The translations under genes were made by a program, and so were the position numbers. Shown piece after piece: positions 16,144 through 25,330 of a DNA stretch of 64,000 nucleotides. Every line of letters begins with the position of its first letter. Within the stretch, counting starts at the first letter, position 1. The DNA lies in assembly GCF_034661175.1 (NCBI RefSeq), contig NZ_CP141058.1, forward strand, positions 3,720,001-3,784,000, in the 5' to 3' direction. The notes beneath the pieces were generated by a model that made no database searches, was not told the origin of the DNA, and worked only from the letters and a program-made list of their open reading frames with translations. Origin of the DNA: Nocardioides renjunii (GTDB taxonomy: Bacteria > Actinomycetota > Actinomycetes > Propionibacteriales > Nocardioidaceae).

Positions 16144-16172
16144 ACCGTACGTCGCCGAGCGGGGCCACTCAA
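16144..16172 (-). promoter_or_regulatory. predicted promoter of the leader RNA
   Basis: On the minus strand, -35 TTGAGT (16172-16167), a 17-nt spacer and -10 TACGGT (16149-16144). Transcription would begin near 16137, a few bases before the ribosome binding site of the 12-aa ORF. It starts only 20 bp after the stop of the ABC exporter gene, so read-through from that operon could also enter the leader. Confidence 0.5.
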
Positions 16173-16191
16173 TGGGATATTCGCGCGGGCC

Positions 16192-18204
16192 TCAGCCCAC
16201 CGCCTCCTCGGCCGGGGCCTCGAACTGGGAGCGGTGCAGCCGGGCGTAGGCGCCGCCCGCCTCGAGCAGCTCGTCGTGCGAGCCCTGCTCGACGATCGAG
16301 CCGTCCTCCATGACCAGGATCAGGTCGGCGTCGCGGATCGTCGAGAGCCGGTGCGCGATCACGAACGACGTGCGGTCCGAGCGCAGGGCCGCCATCGCCC
16401 GCTGCAGGAGCAGCTCGGTGCGGGTGTCCACCGACGAGGTCGCCTCGTCGAGGATCAGCAGCGCCGGGTCGGACAGGAAGGCTCGCGCGATGGTGACCAG
16501 CTGGCGCTCGCCGGCCGACAGGTTCGAGCCGTCCTCGTCGATGACCGTGTCGTAGCCGTCGGGCAGCGAGTGCACGAAGCGGTCAACGAACGTGGCGCGC
16601 GACGCCTCGAGGATCTGCTCCTCCGTCGCCTCGGGCCGGCCGTAGGCGATGTTGTCCCGGATCGTCCCGGCGAAGAGCCAGGTGTCCTGCAGCACCATCC
16701 CGATCCGGCTGCGCAGCACGCCGCGCGGGACGGAGGTGATGTCGACGCCGTCGATGAGGATCCGGCCGGCCTGGGGGTCGTAGAACCGCATGACGAGGTT
16801 CACCATGGTGGTCTTCCCCGCCCCGGTCGGGCCCACGATCGCGACGGTGCTGCCCGGTCGGGCCACCAGCGACAGGCCCTCGATGAGCGGGCGCTCCGGG
16901 TCGTAGGAGAAGGAGACGTCCTCGAAGCGCACCTCACCCCGTGCCGCGGCGCCGGTGGCGGGCAGGCCGTCGGCGTCGGCCGACTCCTCCGGGGCGTCGA
17001 GCAGCTCGAAGACCCGCTCGGCGGACGCGACACCGGACTGCAGCAGGTTGAGCATCGAGGCGACCTGCGTCAGCGGCTGGGTGAACTGGCGGGAGTACTG
17101 GATGAACGCCTGGACGTCACCCAGCGACATCGTGCCGCTGGCGACCCGGAGCCCGCCGAGCACCGCGATGACGACGTAGTTGAGGTTCCCGACGAACATC
17201 ATGATCGGCATGATCAGGCCGCTGACGAACTGGGCGCTGTACGACGCCTCGTAGAGCTCGTCGTTCTGCTCGGCGAACACCCGCTCGGACTCCGCCTGCC
17301 GGCCGTAGACCTTGACGATGGCGTGCCCGGAGAAGGTCTCCTCGATGTGGGAGTTGAGCGTCCCGGTGCGGCGCCACTGCTGGATGAACATCCCCTGAGA
17401 CCGTTTCATCACCGCGGCGGTGATGACCATCGAGATCGGCACCGACACGAGCGCCACCATCGCGAGGAGCGGCGAGATCCAGAACATCATCCCGAGCACC
17501 GCCACGACGGTCAGCAGCGAGTTGAGCATCTGGCTCATCGTCTGCTGGAGCGTCTGGCTGATGTTGTCGATGTCGTTGGTGACGCGGCTCAGCAGCTCGC
17601 CGCGCGGCTGCTTGTCGAAGTAGCCCAGCGGAAGCCGGTGGACCTTGTCCTCGACCTCCGAGCGCATCCGCAGGACGGTGCCCTGCACGACGTCGTTGAG
17701 CAGGTAGCCGCCGAGCCACGCGAGCAGCGACGCGGCGACGTAGACCGCGAGCACCACGAGCAGCACGTCGGCGACGGCGGCGAAGTCGACGCCGTCGGTC
17801 AGCGTCATCGACTCGAGCATCTCCGCACGGTCGTCCTCGCCCTGCGCGCGGAGCGCCTCGACGGCCTGCTCCTGCGTGGCGCCGCCGGCGAGGACGTCCT
17901 TGCCGATGAGCCCCGCGAAGACGAGGTCGGTGGCCCGGCCGAGGATCCACGGACCCACGGCGGTGGCGGCGACGCTGAGCACGGTCAGGACCAGGACGGC
18001 GTACGACTTGTGGCGCTCGGGGTGCAGCCGGGCGAGCAGCCGCTTGAGCGAGGGCCAGAACGTGTCGGCCTTCTGCCCGATCATGCCGCCGCCCATCGGT
18101 CCCCGGCCGGGCCCGGGACCGGACTGCACGCGCTCGGTCTCCTTCAGGGTGCCGGGCTGGGTCCCGGGCTGGGTGCCGGGCTTGGCCTCTGCGTCGGTGC
18201 TCAT
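16192..18204 (-). CDS. ABC exporter half-transporter (catalytically complete NBD)
   Basis: 670-aa fused membrane/ATPase protein. After a soluble N-terminus with PGTQPGTQPGT repeats and a Gly/Met-rich stretch come six transmembrane helices (about residues 60-380), then the nucleotide-binding domain: Walker A GPTGAGKTT, Q-loop region MVLQDTW, signature NLSAGERQ, Walker B LLILDEATSSVD with the catalytic Glu, and H-loop AHRLST. Its start overlaps the stop of the partner gene (ATGA). Together the two resemble heterodimeric multidrug exporters; this half carries the Walker B Glu and H-loop His, and the partner supplies the intact LSGGQ signature. Confidence 0.93.
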   Translation of the reverse strand: MSTDAEAKPGTQPGTQPGTLKETERVQSGPGPGRGPMGGGMIGQKADTFWPSLKRLLARLHPERHKSYAVLVLTVLSVAATAVGPWILGRATDLVFAGLIGKDVLAGGATQEQAVEALRAQGEDDRAEMLESMTLTDGVDFAAVADVLLVVLAVYVAASLLAWLGGYLLNDVVQGTVLRMRSEVEDKVHRLPLGYFDKQPRGELLSRVTNDIDNISQTLQQTMSQMLNSLLTVVAVLGMMFWISPLLAMVALVSVPISMVITAAVMKRSQGMFIQQWRRTGTLNSHIEETFSGHAIVKVYGRQAESERVFAEQNDELYEASYSAQFVSGLIMPIMMFVGNLNYVVIAVLGGLRVASGTMSLGDVQAFIQYSRQFTQPLTQVASMLNLLQSGVASAERVFELLDAPEESADADGLPATGAAARGEVRFEDVSFSYDPERPLIEGLSLVARPGSTVAIVGPTGAGKTTMVNLVMRFYDPQAGRILIDGVDITSVPRGVLRSRIGMVLQDTWLFAGTIRDNIAYGRPEATEEQILEASRATFVDRFVHSLPDGYDTVIDEDGSNLSAGERQLVTIARAFLSDPALLILDEATSSVDTRTELLLQRAMAALRSDRTSFVIAHRLSTIRDADLILVMEDGSIVEQGSHDELLEAGGAYARLHRSQFEAPAEEAVG

Positions 18205-19934
18205 GCCACTTCCTCCGCGGTCAGCTGGGACCGGACGATCTCCTGGTAGGTCGAGCAGCTCTCGAGGAGCTCCTCGTGGGTGCCGGTGCCGACGACGGCG
18301 CCGTCCTCCATCACCACGATCCGGTCGGCGTGGCGGATGGTCGCGACGCGCTGCGCCACGATCACCACCGTCGCGTCCCGGGTGACCGGTCTCAGCGCCG
18401 CCCGCAGCCGGGCGTCGGTCGTCAGGTCGAGCGCGGAGAACGAATCGTCGAAGAGGTAGATGTCGGGACGGCGGATGACCGCCCGGGCGATCGCCATGCG
18501 CTGGCGCTGGCCGCCGCTGAGGCTCGAGCCACCCTGCGAGATCTCGGCGTCGAGGCGGTCGGGCATGGCCTCCACGAACTCCCGCGCCTGGGCGATCTCG
18601 AGGGCCGCCCACATCTCCTCCTCGGTGGCGTCGGGCTTGCCGTAGCGCAGGTTGTCGGCCACGGTGCCGCGGAAGAGGAAGGCCTTCTGCGGCACCAGCC
18701 CCAGGCGCGACCACAGCGTCTCCATCTCGATGCGGCGCACGTCGACGCCGCCGATGCGGACGGCTCCGCCGGTGGCGTCGAACAGGCGGGGCACCAGGTT
18801 GACGAGCGTCGACTTGCCGGCGCCGGTCGAGCCGACCACGGCCACCGTCTCGCCGGGCCGGGCGGTCAGCCGGACGTCGCGGAGCACGGGCTCCTCCGCG
18901 CCGGGATAGGAGAACGTCACGCCGTCGAGCTCGAGGGAGAGCCGCTCGGGCAGCTCGCCGACCGGGTCGGCCGGCGGGACGACCGACGACTCGGTGTCGA
19001 GCACGTCGGTGATGCGCTCGGCGCAGACGGCGGCCCGCGGCACCATCATCAGCATGAACATCGCCATCATCACCGACATGACGATCTGCATCAGGTAGGA
19101 GATGTAGGCGGTCAGCGCGCCGACCTGCATGTGGCCGCCCTCGACGCGGTGGCCACCGAACCAGACGACCGCGACCGTGGCGACGTTGGCGACGATCATC
19201 ACCGTCGGGAACACCGCGGCCTGCCAGCGACCGGCCCGGATCGCCACGTCGGTGAGCTGGGCGTTGGCGTCGCCGAAGCGCCGCGCCTCGTGCTCCTCGC
19301 GGACGAACGCCCGCACCACGCGTACGCCCGTGATCTGCTCGCGCAGCAGCCGGTTGACCTCGTCGATGCGCTCCTGCATCAGCCGGAAGCTCGGCACCAT
19401 CTGGCGGACGATGAAGCCGATCGAGAGGCCGAGGACCGGCACGACGGCGAGCACCAGCCAGGACAGGCCGAGGTCCTCGCGGGCGGCCATAATGATCCCG
19501 CCGACCATCATGATCGGGGCCGAGACCATCAGCGTGCCGCCCATCAGCACCAGCATCTGCACCTGCTGGACGTCGTTGGTCTCGCGCGTGATCAGCGACG
19601 GCGCACCGAACTGCTGGACCTCACGGGCCGAGAAGGTGCCGACCCGGTGGAAGATCGACGCGCGCAGGTCGCGGCCGAAGCCCATCGCGTTGCGCGCCGA
19701 GAACCACACCGCGGCGATCGAGCAGACGATCTGCACCAGCGAGACGGCCAGCATCAGCCCGCCGTGGCTGATGATGTAGGCGGTGTCGCCGGTGACGACG
19801 CCACGGTCGATGATGTCGGCGTTGAGGCTCGGCAGGTAGAGCGCGGCCATCGTGCCGACGAACTGCAGCCCCACCACGGCGGCGAGCGGAGCGGCGTAGG
19901 GCCGCAGGTAGGTGCGGACGAGACGCAGCAGCAT
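18201..19934 (-). CDS. ABC exporter half-transporter (degenerate NBD)
   Basis: 577-aa partner of the following ABC gene. Six transmembrane helices (about residues 15-310) precede an NBD with Walker A GSTGAGKST, signature SLSGGQRQRMAIARA and Walker B YLFDDSFSALD. The position after the Walker B Asp is Asp rather than Glu, and the H-loop reads AQRVAT with Gln in place of His. These two changes mark the non-hydrolysing site of heterodimeric exporters of the TmrAB/TM287-288 type. The ATG shares one base with the TetR stop (TGATG), so the operon is tightly coupled. Confidence 0.93.
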   Translation of the reverse strand: MLLRLVRTYLRPYAAPLAAVVGLQFVGTMAALYLPSLNADIIDRGVVTGDTAYIISHGGLMLAVSLVQIVCSIAAVWFSARNAMGFGRDLRASIFHRVGTFSAREVQQFGAPSLITRETNDVQQVQMLVLMGGTLMVSAPIMMVGGIIMAAREDLGLSWLVLAVVPVLGLSIGFIVRQMVPSFRLMQERIDEVNRLLREQITGVRVVRAFVREEHEARRFGDANAQLTDVAIRAGRWQAAVFPTVMIVANVATVAVVWFGGHRVEGGHMQVGALTAYISYLMQIVMSVMMAMFMLMMVPRAAVCAERITDVLDTESSVVPPADPVGELPERLSLELDGVTFSYPGAEEPVLRDVRLTARPGETVAVVGSTGAGKSTLVNLVPRLFDATGGAVRIGGVDVRRIEMETLWSRLGLVPQKAFLFRGTVADNLRYGKPDATEEEMWAALEIAQAREFVEAMPDRLDAEISQGGSSLSGGQRQRMAIARAVIRRPDIYLFDDSFSALDLTTDARLRAALRPVTRDATVVIVAQRVATIRHADRIVVMEDGAVVGTGTHEELLESCSTYQEIVRSQLTAEEVA

Positions 19935-20509
19935 CAGGACTCCTTCTCCAGCACGCCGTCGAGCAGCGTCCCGACGATCTGGGCGGGCGTGAGGACGTGG
20001 CCGTCGCTGATGTGGGGGTGGGTGCCGGAGAAGGTGAGCATCCGGAGCATGTGGACGAGCTGGACCGGGGTGCAGGTGAGGTGGTCGGCGTCGGTCTCGA
20101 CCACGGCGACCATGATCTTCTCGGCCCGCCGGCGACCGTCCTCCATGTGCCGGTGCGCCTTGGGCGGTCCGACCATGCCCATCGCGCTCATCAGCAGGAA
20201 CATGCCACGGAACCGGTCCTGCAGGTGCGTGCAGAGCTCGGTGAGCCGACCACGCAGGTCCTGGTCGAGGTCGATCGACTCGAGGTCGGCGAGGAACGGC
20301 TCCATGTCCATGGCCTTCTCCACGGCCGCTGTCACCAGGTCGTCCTTGGAGTCGAAGACACGGAAGATGGTGCCCTCGGCGACCCCCGCGGCGTCGGCGA
20401 TCTGCTTGGTGGTGACGCTGCGCCCGTGCTCGTGGAGCAACGGGATCGTCGCGTCGACCAGCGCCTCGCGCCGGTCCTCGGGAGTCATGGGGCGGGCACG
20501 CGGGGTCAC
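19934..20509 (-). CDS. TetR-family repressor of the ABC exporter operon
   Basis: 191-aa regulator with an N-terminal TetR helix-turn-helix: EALVDATIPLLHEHG, TTKQIADAAGVAEGTIFRVFDSKDDLV. The C-terminal ligand domain is unassigned. It is the first gene of the exporter operon. Start: GTG 20509 lies 6 nt after a TACCCT -10 box, so the message is probably leaderless; ATG 20488 would give a protein seven residues shorter. A palindrome between the -35 and -10 boxes is a natural autoregulatory operator. Confidence 0.92.
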   Translation of the reverse strand: MTPRARPMTPEDRREALVDATIPLLHEHGRSVTTKQIADAAGVAEGTIFRVFDSKDDLVTAAVEKAMDMEPFLADLESIDLDQDLRGRLTELCTHLQDRFRGMFLLMSAMGMVGPPKAHRHMEDGRRRAEKIMVAVVETDADHLTCTPVQLVHMLRMLTFSGTHPHISDGHVLTPAQIVGTLLDGVLEKES

Positions 20510-20515
20510 CCGGGA

Positions 20516-20544
20516 AGGGTAGATGAGTGAGCACTCACTCACAA
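20516..20544 (-). promoter_or_regulatory. promoter with embedded TetR-type operator
   Basis: On the minus strand: -35 TTGTGA (20544-20539), 17-nt spacer, -10 TACCCT (20521-20516). The spacer is filled by the near-perfect palindrome TGAGTGAGCACTCACTCA (20524-20541), whose only asymmetry is in the two central bases. A dimeric TetR protein bound here would block RNA polymerase. The predicted +1 coincides with the GTG start of the TetR gene. Confidence 0.75.
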
Positions 20545-20570
20545 ACGGTTTTCGGCCGAACGAAGCCGGC

Positions 20571-21218
20571 TCAGGGCGCGAGGCGTACGACGTCCCAGCC
20601 GGCGCCGCTGCGCCGGTAGACCAGCCGGTCGTGCATCCGGCTGCGTCGGCCCTGCCAGAACTCCACGACCTCGGGCACCACCAGGTAGCCACCCCAGTCG
20701 GGCGGGACAGGCACCTCGCCGTCGTCGTCGTCGGGGCCGAAGCGCTCCTCCATCGCCGCGTACGTCGCCGCGAGCTCCGCGCGCGACCCGACCGGCCGGG
20801 ACTGGGCCGAGGCCCAGGCGCCGAGCTGGGCGCCGCGGGGGCGGGAGTGGAAGTAGCTCTCCACGCGAGTGGCGTCGAGGAGCCCGGCGGTCCCCTCCAC
20901 CCGGACCTGGCGCTCGAGCGGGTGCCACGGGAAGAGCAGCGCGCACTGCGCGTTGGCCGCGAGCTCCTCGCCCTTGCGCGAGGCGTGGTTGGTGAAGAAC
21001 ACGAACCCGTCCGGACCGACGCCCTTGAGCAGGACCATCCGGCTCGACGGACGCCCCTCGGGCGTCGCGGTGGCGACCACCATCGCGTTGGGCTCGTGCA
21101 CCCCGGCGGCGACCGCCTGCTCGAGCCAGCGCTCGAACATCTCGATCGGGTCGTCGGCCAGGTCGGGGAGGTCGAGACCCCCGCGGCCGTACTCCTCGCG
21201 CAGTCCGGAGAGGTCCAT
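20571..21218 (-). CDS. pdxH: pyridoxamine 5'-phosphate oxidase
   Basis: 215-aa flavoenzyme that oxidises pyridoxine/pyridoxamine phosphate to pyridoxal phosphate with FMN and O2. Family signatures: N-terminal LREEYGRGGLDLPDLADDPIEMFERWL, FMN-binding RPSSRMVLLKGV, FFTNHASRKGEEL, and the C-terminal MHDRLVYRR with GWDVVRLAP. Length is normal. TACCCT lies 7 nt before the ATG (leaderless). Divergent from citrate synthase. Confidence 0.96.
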   Translation of the reverse strand: MDLSGLREEYGRGGLDLPDLADDPIEMFERWLEQAVAAGVHEPNAMVVATATPEGRPSSRMVLLKGVGPDGFVFFTNHASRKGEELAANAQCALLFPWHPLERQVRVEGTAGLLDATRVESYFHSRPRGAQLGAWASAQSRPVGSRAELAATYAAMEERFGPDDDDGEVPVPPDWGGYLVVPEVVEFWQGRRSRMHDRLVYRRSGAGWDVVRLAP

Positions 21219-21282
21219 GCCGCCGAGGGTAGCCGCCGGGGACCGGCCCGGGCGGTCGTGCACAATGAGCCGTCCCGTGCTG

Positions 21283-21310
21283 TTCTCCGGGACTCCCTGA
21301 TCCCGGAGGA
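21283..21310 (+). promoter_or_regulatory. 5'-UTR hairpin covering the citrate synthase ribosome binding site
   Basis: CTCCGGGA (21285-21292) pairs perfectly with TCCCGGAG (21301-21308) around an 8-nt loop, extendable by a G-U and an A-U pair. The ribosome binding site GGAGG (21305-21309) is within the stem, 6 nt before the ATG at 21316. A CACAAT -10-like box at 21261-21266 would place the whole hairpin in the leader. It could limit translation initiation. Confidence 0.55.
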
Positions 21311-21315
21311 GTGGC

Positions 21316-22422
21316 ATGAGCGAGATCCAGCACGGCCTTGAAGGCGTCGTCGCGTTCGAGACGCAGATCGCCGAGCCCGACAAGGAGGGCTCGGCCCTCC
21401 GCTACCGCGGCGTCGACATCGAGGACCTCGTCGGCCGGGTGCCGTTCGAGAACGTCTGGGGCCTGCTCGTCGACGGCTCGTACGACCCCGGGCTGCCGCC
21501 CGCCGAGCCCTACAACATCTCCATCCACACCGGCGACGTGCGCGCCGACGTGCAGGCAGCGGTCGCGATGCTCGCGCCGATGCTGGGGATGGGCCAGACC
21601 TACGACATCTCCGACGAGCAGGCGCGCCTGGACCTGTCCCGCGTCGCCGTCATGGTGCTGTCGTACGCCGCCCAGTCCGCGCGCGGCCTCGGCCGGCCGG
21701 TCGTCACCCAGTCGGAGGTCGACCAGGGCCGCACCCTCGCCGAGCGGTTCCTCATCCGCTGGCGCGGGGAGGCCGACCCCCAGCACGCCCACGCGATCGA
21801 CGCCTACTGGTCCTCGGCGGCCGAGCACGGCATGAACGCCTCGACCTTCACCGCGCGGGTGATCACCTCCACCGGTGCCGACGTGGCCGCCGCCTTCTCC
21901 GGCGCGATCGGTGCGATGTCGGGCCCGCTGCACGGCGGGGCGCCCTCACGCGTCCTCGGGATGATCGAGGAGGTCGAGAAGCGCGACGGCGACGCGTCGT
22001 CGTACGTCAAGGAGCTGCTCGACAACGGCGAGCGCCTGATGGGCTTCGGCCACCGCGTCTACCGCGCCGAGGACCCGCGCGCCCGGGTGCTGCGGCGCAC
22101 CGCCAAGGAGCTCGACGCACCGCGCTACGAGGTGGCGGAGGCCCTGGAGAAGGCGGCCCTCGCGGAGCTCCGCGAGCGACGCCCCGACCGGGTGCTGGAG
22201 ACCAACGTCGAGTTCTGGGCGGCCATCGTCCTCGACTTCGCCGAGGTCCCCCCGCACATGTTCACCTCGATGTTCACCTGTGCCCGCACGGGCGGCTGGT
22301 CGGCCCACATCCTCGAGCAGAAGACGACCGGCCGGTTGATCCGCCCGTCGGCGGTCTACGCCGGGCCGGGCACCCGACCGGCCAGCGAGGTCGACGGCTG
22401 GCACGAGGCCTGGGGCGCCTGA
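21316..22422 (+). CDS. citrate synthase (type II-like, 'citrate synthase 2')
   Basis: 368-aa enzyme condensing acetyl-CoA with oxaloacetate to citrate. Catalytic residues are visible: His in SGPLHGGAP (about residue 205), His in GFGHRVYR (about 240) and Asp in VLDFAEVP (about 309). The short length and ETQIAEPDKEGSALRYRGVDIEDL start match the actinobacterial second citrate synthase class; 2-methylcitrate synthase cannot be ruled out by eye. A strong GGAGGAG ribosome binding site is present but lies in a hairpin. Confidence 0.93.
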   Translation: MSEIQHGLEGVVAFETQIAEPDKEGSALRYRGVDIEDLVGRVPFENVWGLLVDGSYDPGLPPAEPYNISIHTGDVRADVQAAVAMLAPMLGMGQTYDISDEQARLDLSRVAVMVLSYAAQSARGLGRPVVTQSEVDQGRTLAERFLIRWRGEADPQHAHAIDAYWSSAAEHGMNASTFTARVITSTGADVAAAFSGAIGAMSGPLHGGAPSRVLGMIEEVEKRDGDASSYVKELLDNGERLMGFGHRVYRAEDPRARVLRRTAKELDAPRYEVAEALEKAALAELRERRPDRVLETNVEFWAAIVLDFAEVPPHMFTSMFTCARTGGWSAHILEQKTTGRLIRPSAVYAGPGTRPASEVDGWHEAWGA

Positions 22423-22459
22423 GCGTCGAACCCGACAGCGCTCGGCCGGGTGGCACCGG

Positions 22460-22840
22460 TCAGCCGGCGGCCGGCCGGTCCTCGAGCTTGCAGGCGGGTG
22501 TGCCGCCGGGGAGCTTCTCGCGGTTGTCGGCCACCCAGCGGTAGGCGCGACGGGCGACGGGGTCCACGACCGGGGTGGTCATGATCCGGGAGACGACGCG
22601 CCACGGCAGCGGCCCCGTCCGCAGGATCGCGGCGAAGGCGCGGTGGCCGTAGTCGACCCGGCCGTCGGGGTGGACGTAGGGCATCTCGACCTGCGCCCGC
22701 TCCGGGTCGACGCCGAGGGCGTCGAGGTCCGCCGACTGCACCGTCGCGGCGTCGACGTCCACGCCCAGACGCGGCACGAGCGCGGCGGTGCGCATGCAGA
22801 ACCCGCAGTCGGCGTCGTTGAGCATCAGGCCGCGGTCCAT
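22460..22840 (-). CDS. DCC-family (DUF393) thiol-disulfide oxidoreductase-like protein
   Basis: 126-aa soluble protein. It opens with LMLNDADCGFCMRTA, the DCC-family pattern in which two cysteines follow a conserved Asp. The middle YVHPDGRVDYGHRAFAAILRT, here preceded by ADLDALGVD, fits the family. DCC proteins are thought to be thioredoxin-fold oxidoreductases; physiological partners are unknown. TACGCT lies 6 nt before the ATG, so it has its own promoter although the peptidase gene lies 35 bp upstream on the same strand. Confidence 0.85.
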   Translation of the reverse strand: MDRGLMLNDADCGFCMRTAALVPRLGVDVDAATVQSADLDALGVDPERAQVEMPYVHPDGRVDYGHRAFAAILRTGPLPWRVVSRIMTTPVVDPVARRAYRWVADNREKLPGGTPACKLEDRPAAG

Positions 22841-22875
22841 GCCTCGAGCGTACGTCGCCGGTCGTCAGCCGCTCG

Positions 22876-23523
22876 TCACACGGGCGGCGGCTGGGCAAGG
22901 TACCAGGACGTCAGGCCCTTCGCGCCCTTGCGGGTCAGCGAGATGTGCATGTGGTCGCGGTGGCGCAGCGTCGGGGAGCACGTGCGGCGGCTGCGGCAGC
23001 CCGAGCTGAGGTAGCGCTTGGGGACGAACGCGTCGTAGGAGGCGTACATCGTGTCGTCCCAGATGACGTACATGATGCCCATCCGGCGGGCCAGGGCGTG
23101 CGGCTGGCCGGTGTCGTCGGGGGCGAGGACCTCGTCGAGGAGCGCCGTGGCGAGGGCCTGGTCGAGCGGGTCGTCGGCGTCGAGGAGCCAGTCGAAGGCA
23201 CGGGCCTCCTTGTGCTCGCTCCTGCTCGACCCGGAGCAGGACCGCCCAATGGGTCCGTAGCCGCCGCCGCGCGCGGTGAGCCACGCGGCGAGGGCCAGCA
23301 CCCCGGCCCGGGGCGTGGGCTTGCAGCCCGTCTGCGGCTGGTAGCCGGCGTACGGCTCCACGGGCATGAGGTAGGGCGCCGACGACGTGACGGTCCCGCG
23401 CCGGCTGGCGGCGTCGTCCGCCGAGGCCGCGGGGACGGCGCCCAGCACCAGCGCGAGGGTCAGCAGGAGCGCTCCCCGGAGCAGCCCGACAGCGCGCAGT
23501 GACGCTCCCACGAGTCGTCCCAC
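22876..23523 (-). CDS. secreted LAS-like (peptidase M15/D-type fold) protein
   Basis: 215-aa protein with a signal peptide (GLLRGALLLTLALVLGAVPAASA, cleavage near residue 35). The mature part contains SEHKEARAFDWLLD, and near the C-terminus HRDHMHISL. His and Asp in the first motif and the HxH-like second motif resemble the zinc ligands of LAS peptidases that cut peptidoglycan side chains. The usual G in SxHxxGxAxD is replaced by A. Four cysteines (CKPT, SCSGS, GCRSR, TCSP) may form disulfides. Start: GTG 23523 preceded by GAAGGG. Likely cell-wall hydrolase or related non-catalytic protein. Confidence 0.65.
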   Translation of the reverse strand: MGRLVGASLRAVGLLRGALLLTLALVLGAVPAASADDAASRRGTVTSSAPYLMPVEPYAGYQPQTGCKPTPRAGVLALAAWLTARGGGYGPIGRSCSGSSRSEHKEARAFDWLLDADDPLDQALATALLDEVLAPDDTGQPHALARRMGIMYVIWDDTMYASYDAFVPKRYLSSGCRSRRTCSPTLRHRDHMHISLTRKGAKGLTSWYLAQPPPV

Positions 23524-23561
23524 CCTTCACTGAGATCACACCTGACCCAGCGACCGTAGGG

Positions 23562-23580
23562 GGCGCCCGCAGCGGGCGTC
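23562..23580 (-). terminator. hairpin at the 3' end of the GNAT gene
   Basis: GCGCCCGC and GCGGGCGT form an 8-bp stem (one G-T) with a single-base loop. It touches the stop codon of the acetyltransferase gene. There is no T-run, as is usual for this GC content. Confidence 0.5.
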
Positions 23581-24091
23581 AGGGGTTCTCGTGAACCACA
23601 GGACTGTAGTTCTCGAGCACCCGTCCGAAGCACCGGCTGAGCTCCGAGCCGCAGTAGTAGCCGTAGCCCGGGATCGGCTCGTAGCCCGAGGAGAGGTAGA
23701 GCGCGATGGCCTCGGGCTGCTTGAGGCCGGTCTCCAGGACGAGCGCCTGGATCCCGGTCGACGCGGCCGTGGTCTCGAGGTGCGCGAGCATCCGGCGCGC
23801 GAGCCCGCGGCGCTGCGCCGCCGGGACGACGTACATCCGCTTGACCTCCGCAGTGACCTCGGCGCCGAGCGCCGTGACCGAGCTGCGCCGCCACGCGCCC
23901 GTCGCCACCGGGGCGTCGTCGAGGTAGCCGACGAAGAACTGTCCGAGCGGGTCCTCGAAGTCCGCGGGGTCGATCGGGGACTCGTCACGACCGCCGTAGC
24001 GCTCGACGTACTCCTCCTGGACGGCCTCGATGAGCGCCTGCGCGTCGGGGTGGGTGATGGCGACCCGCTCGATGCGGAGGCCGGCGTTCAT
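23579..24091 (-). CDS. GNAT-family N-acetyltransferase
   Basis: 170-aa acetyl-CoA-dependent acetyltransferase. Motif A reads VKRMYVVPAAQRRGLARRMLAHLE (about residues 90-113) and is followed by LETGLKQPEAIALYLSSGYEPI, the typical C-terminal half. Substrate (small amine or protein) unknown. Start: ATG 24091 preceded by GGGGGAT. Divergent from serC. Confidence 0.92.
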   Translation of the reverse strand: MNAGLRIERVAITHPDAQALIEAVQEEYVERYGGRDESPIDPADFEDPLGQFFVGYLDDAPVATGAWRRSSVTALGAEVTAEVKRMYVVPAAQRRGLARRMLAHLETTAASTGIQALVLETGLKQPEAIALYLSSGYEPIPGYGYYCGSELSRCFGRVLENYSPVVHENP

Positions 24092-24137
24092 CGGGGATCC
24101 CCCATCGTGAGACGAGCGTGGGCGGGTGACACAATAG

Positions 24138-25313
<1,176 letters not shown>

Positions 25314-25330
25314 GACCCGTCCGGCGCCCG

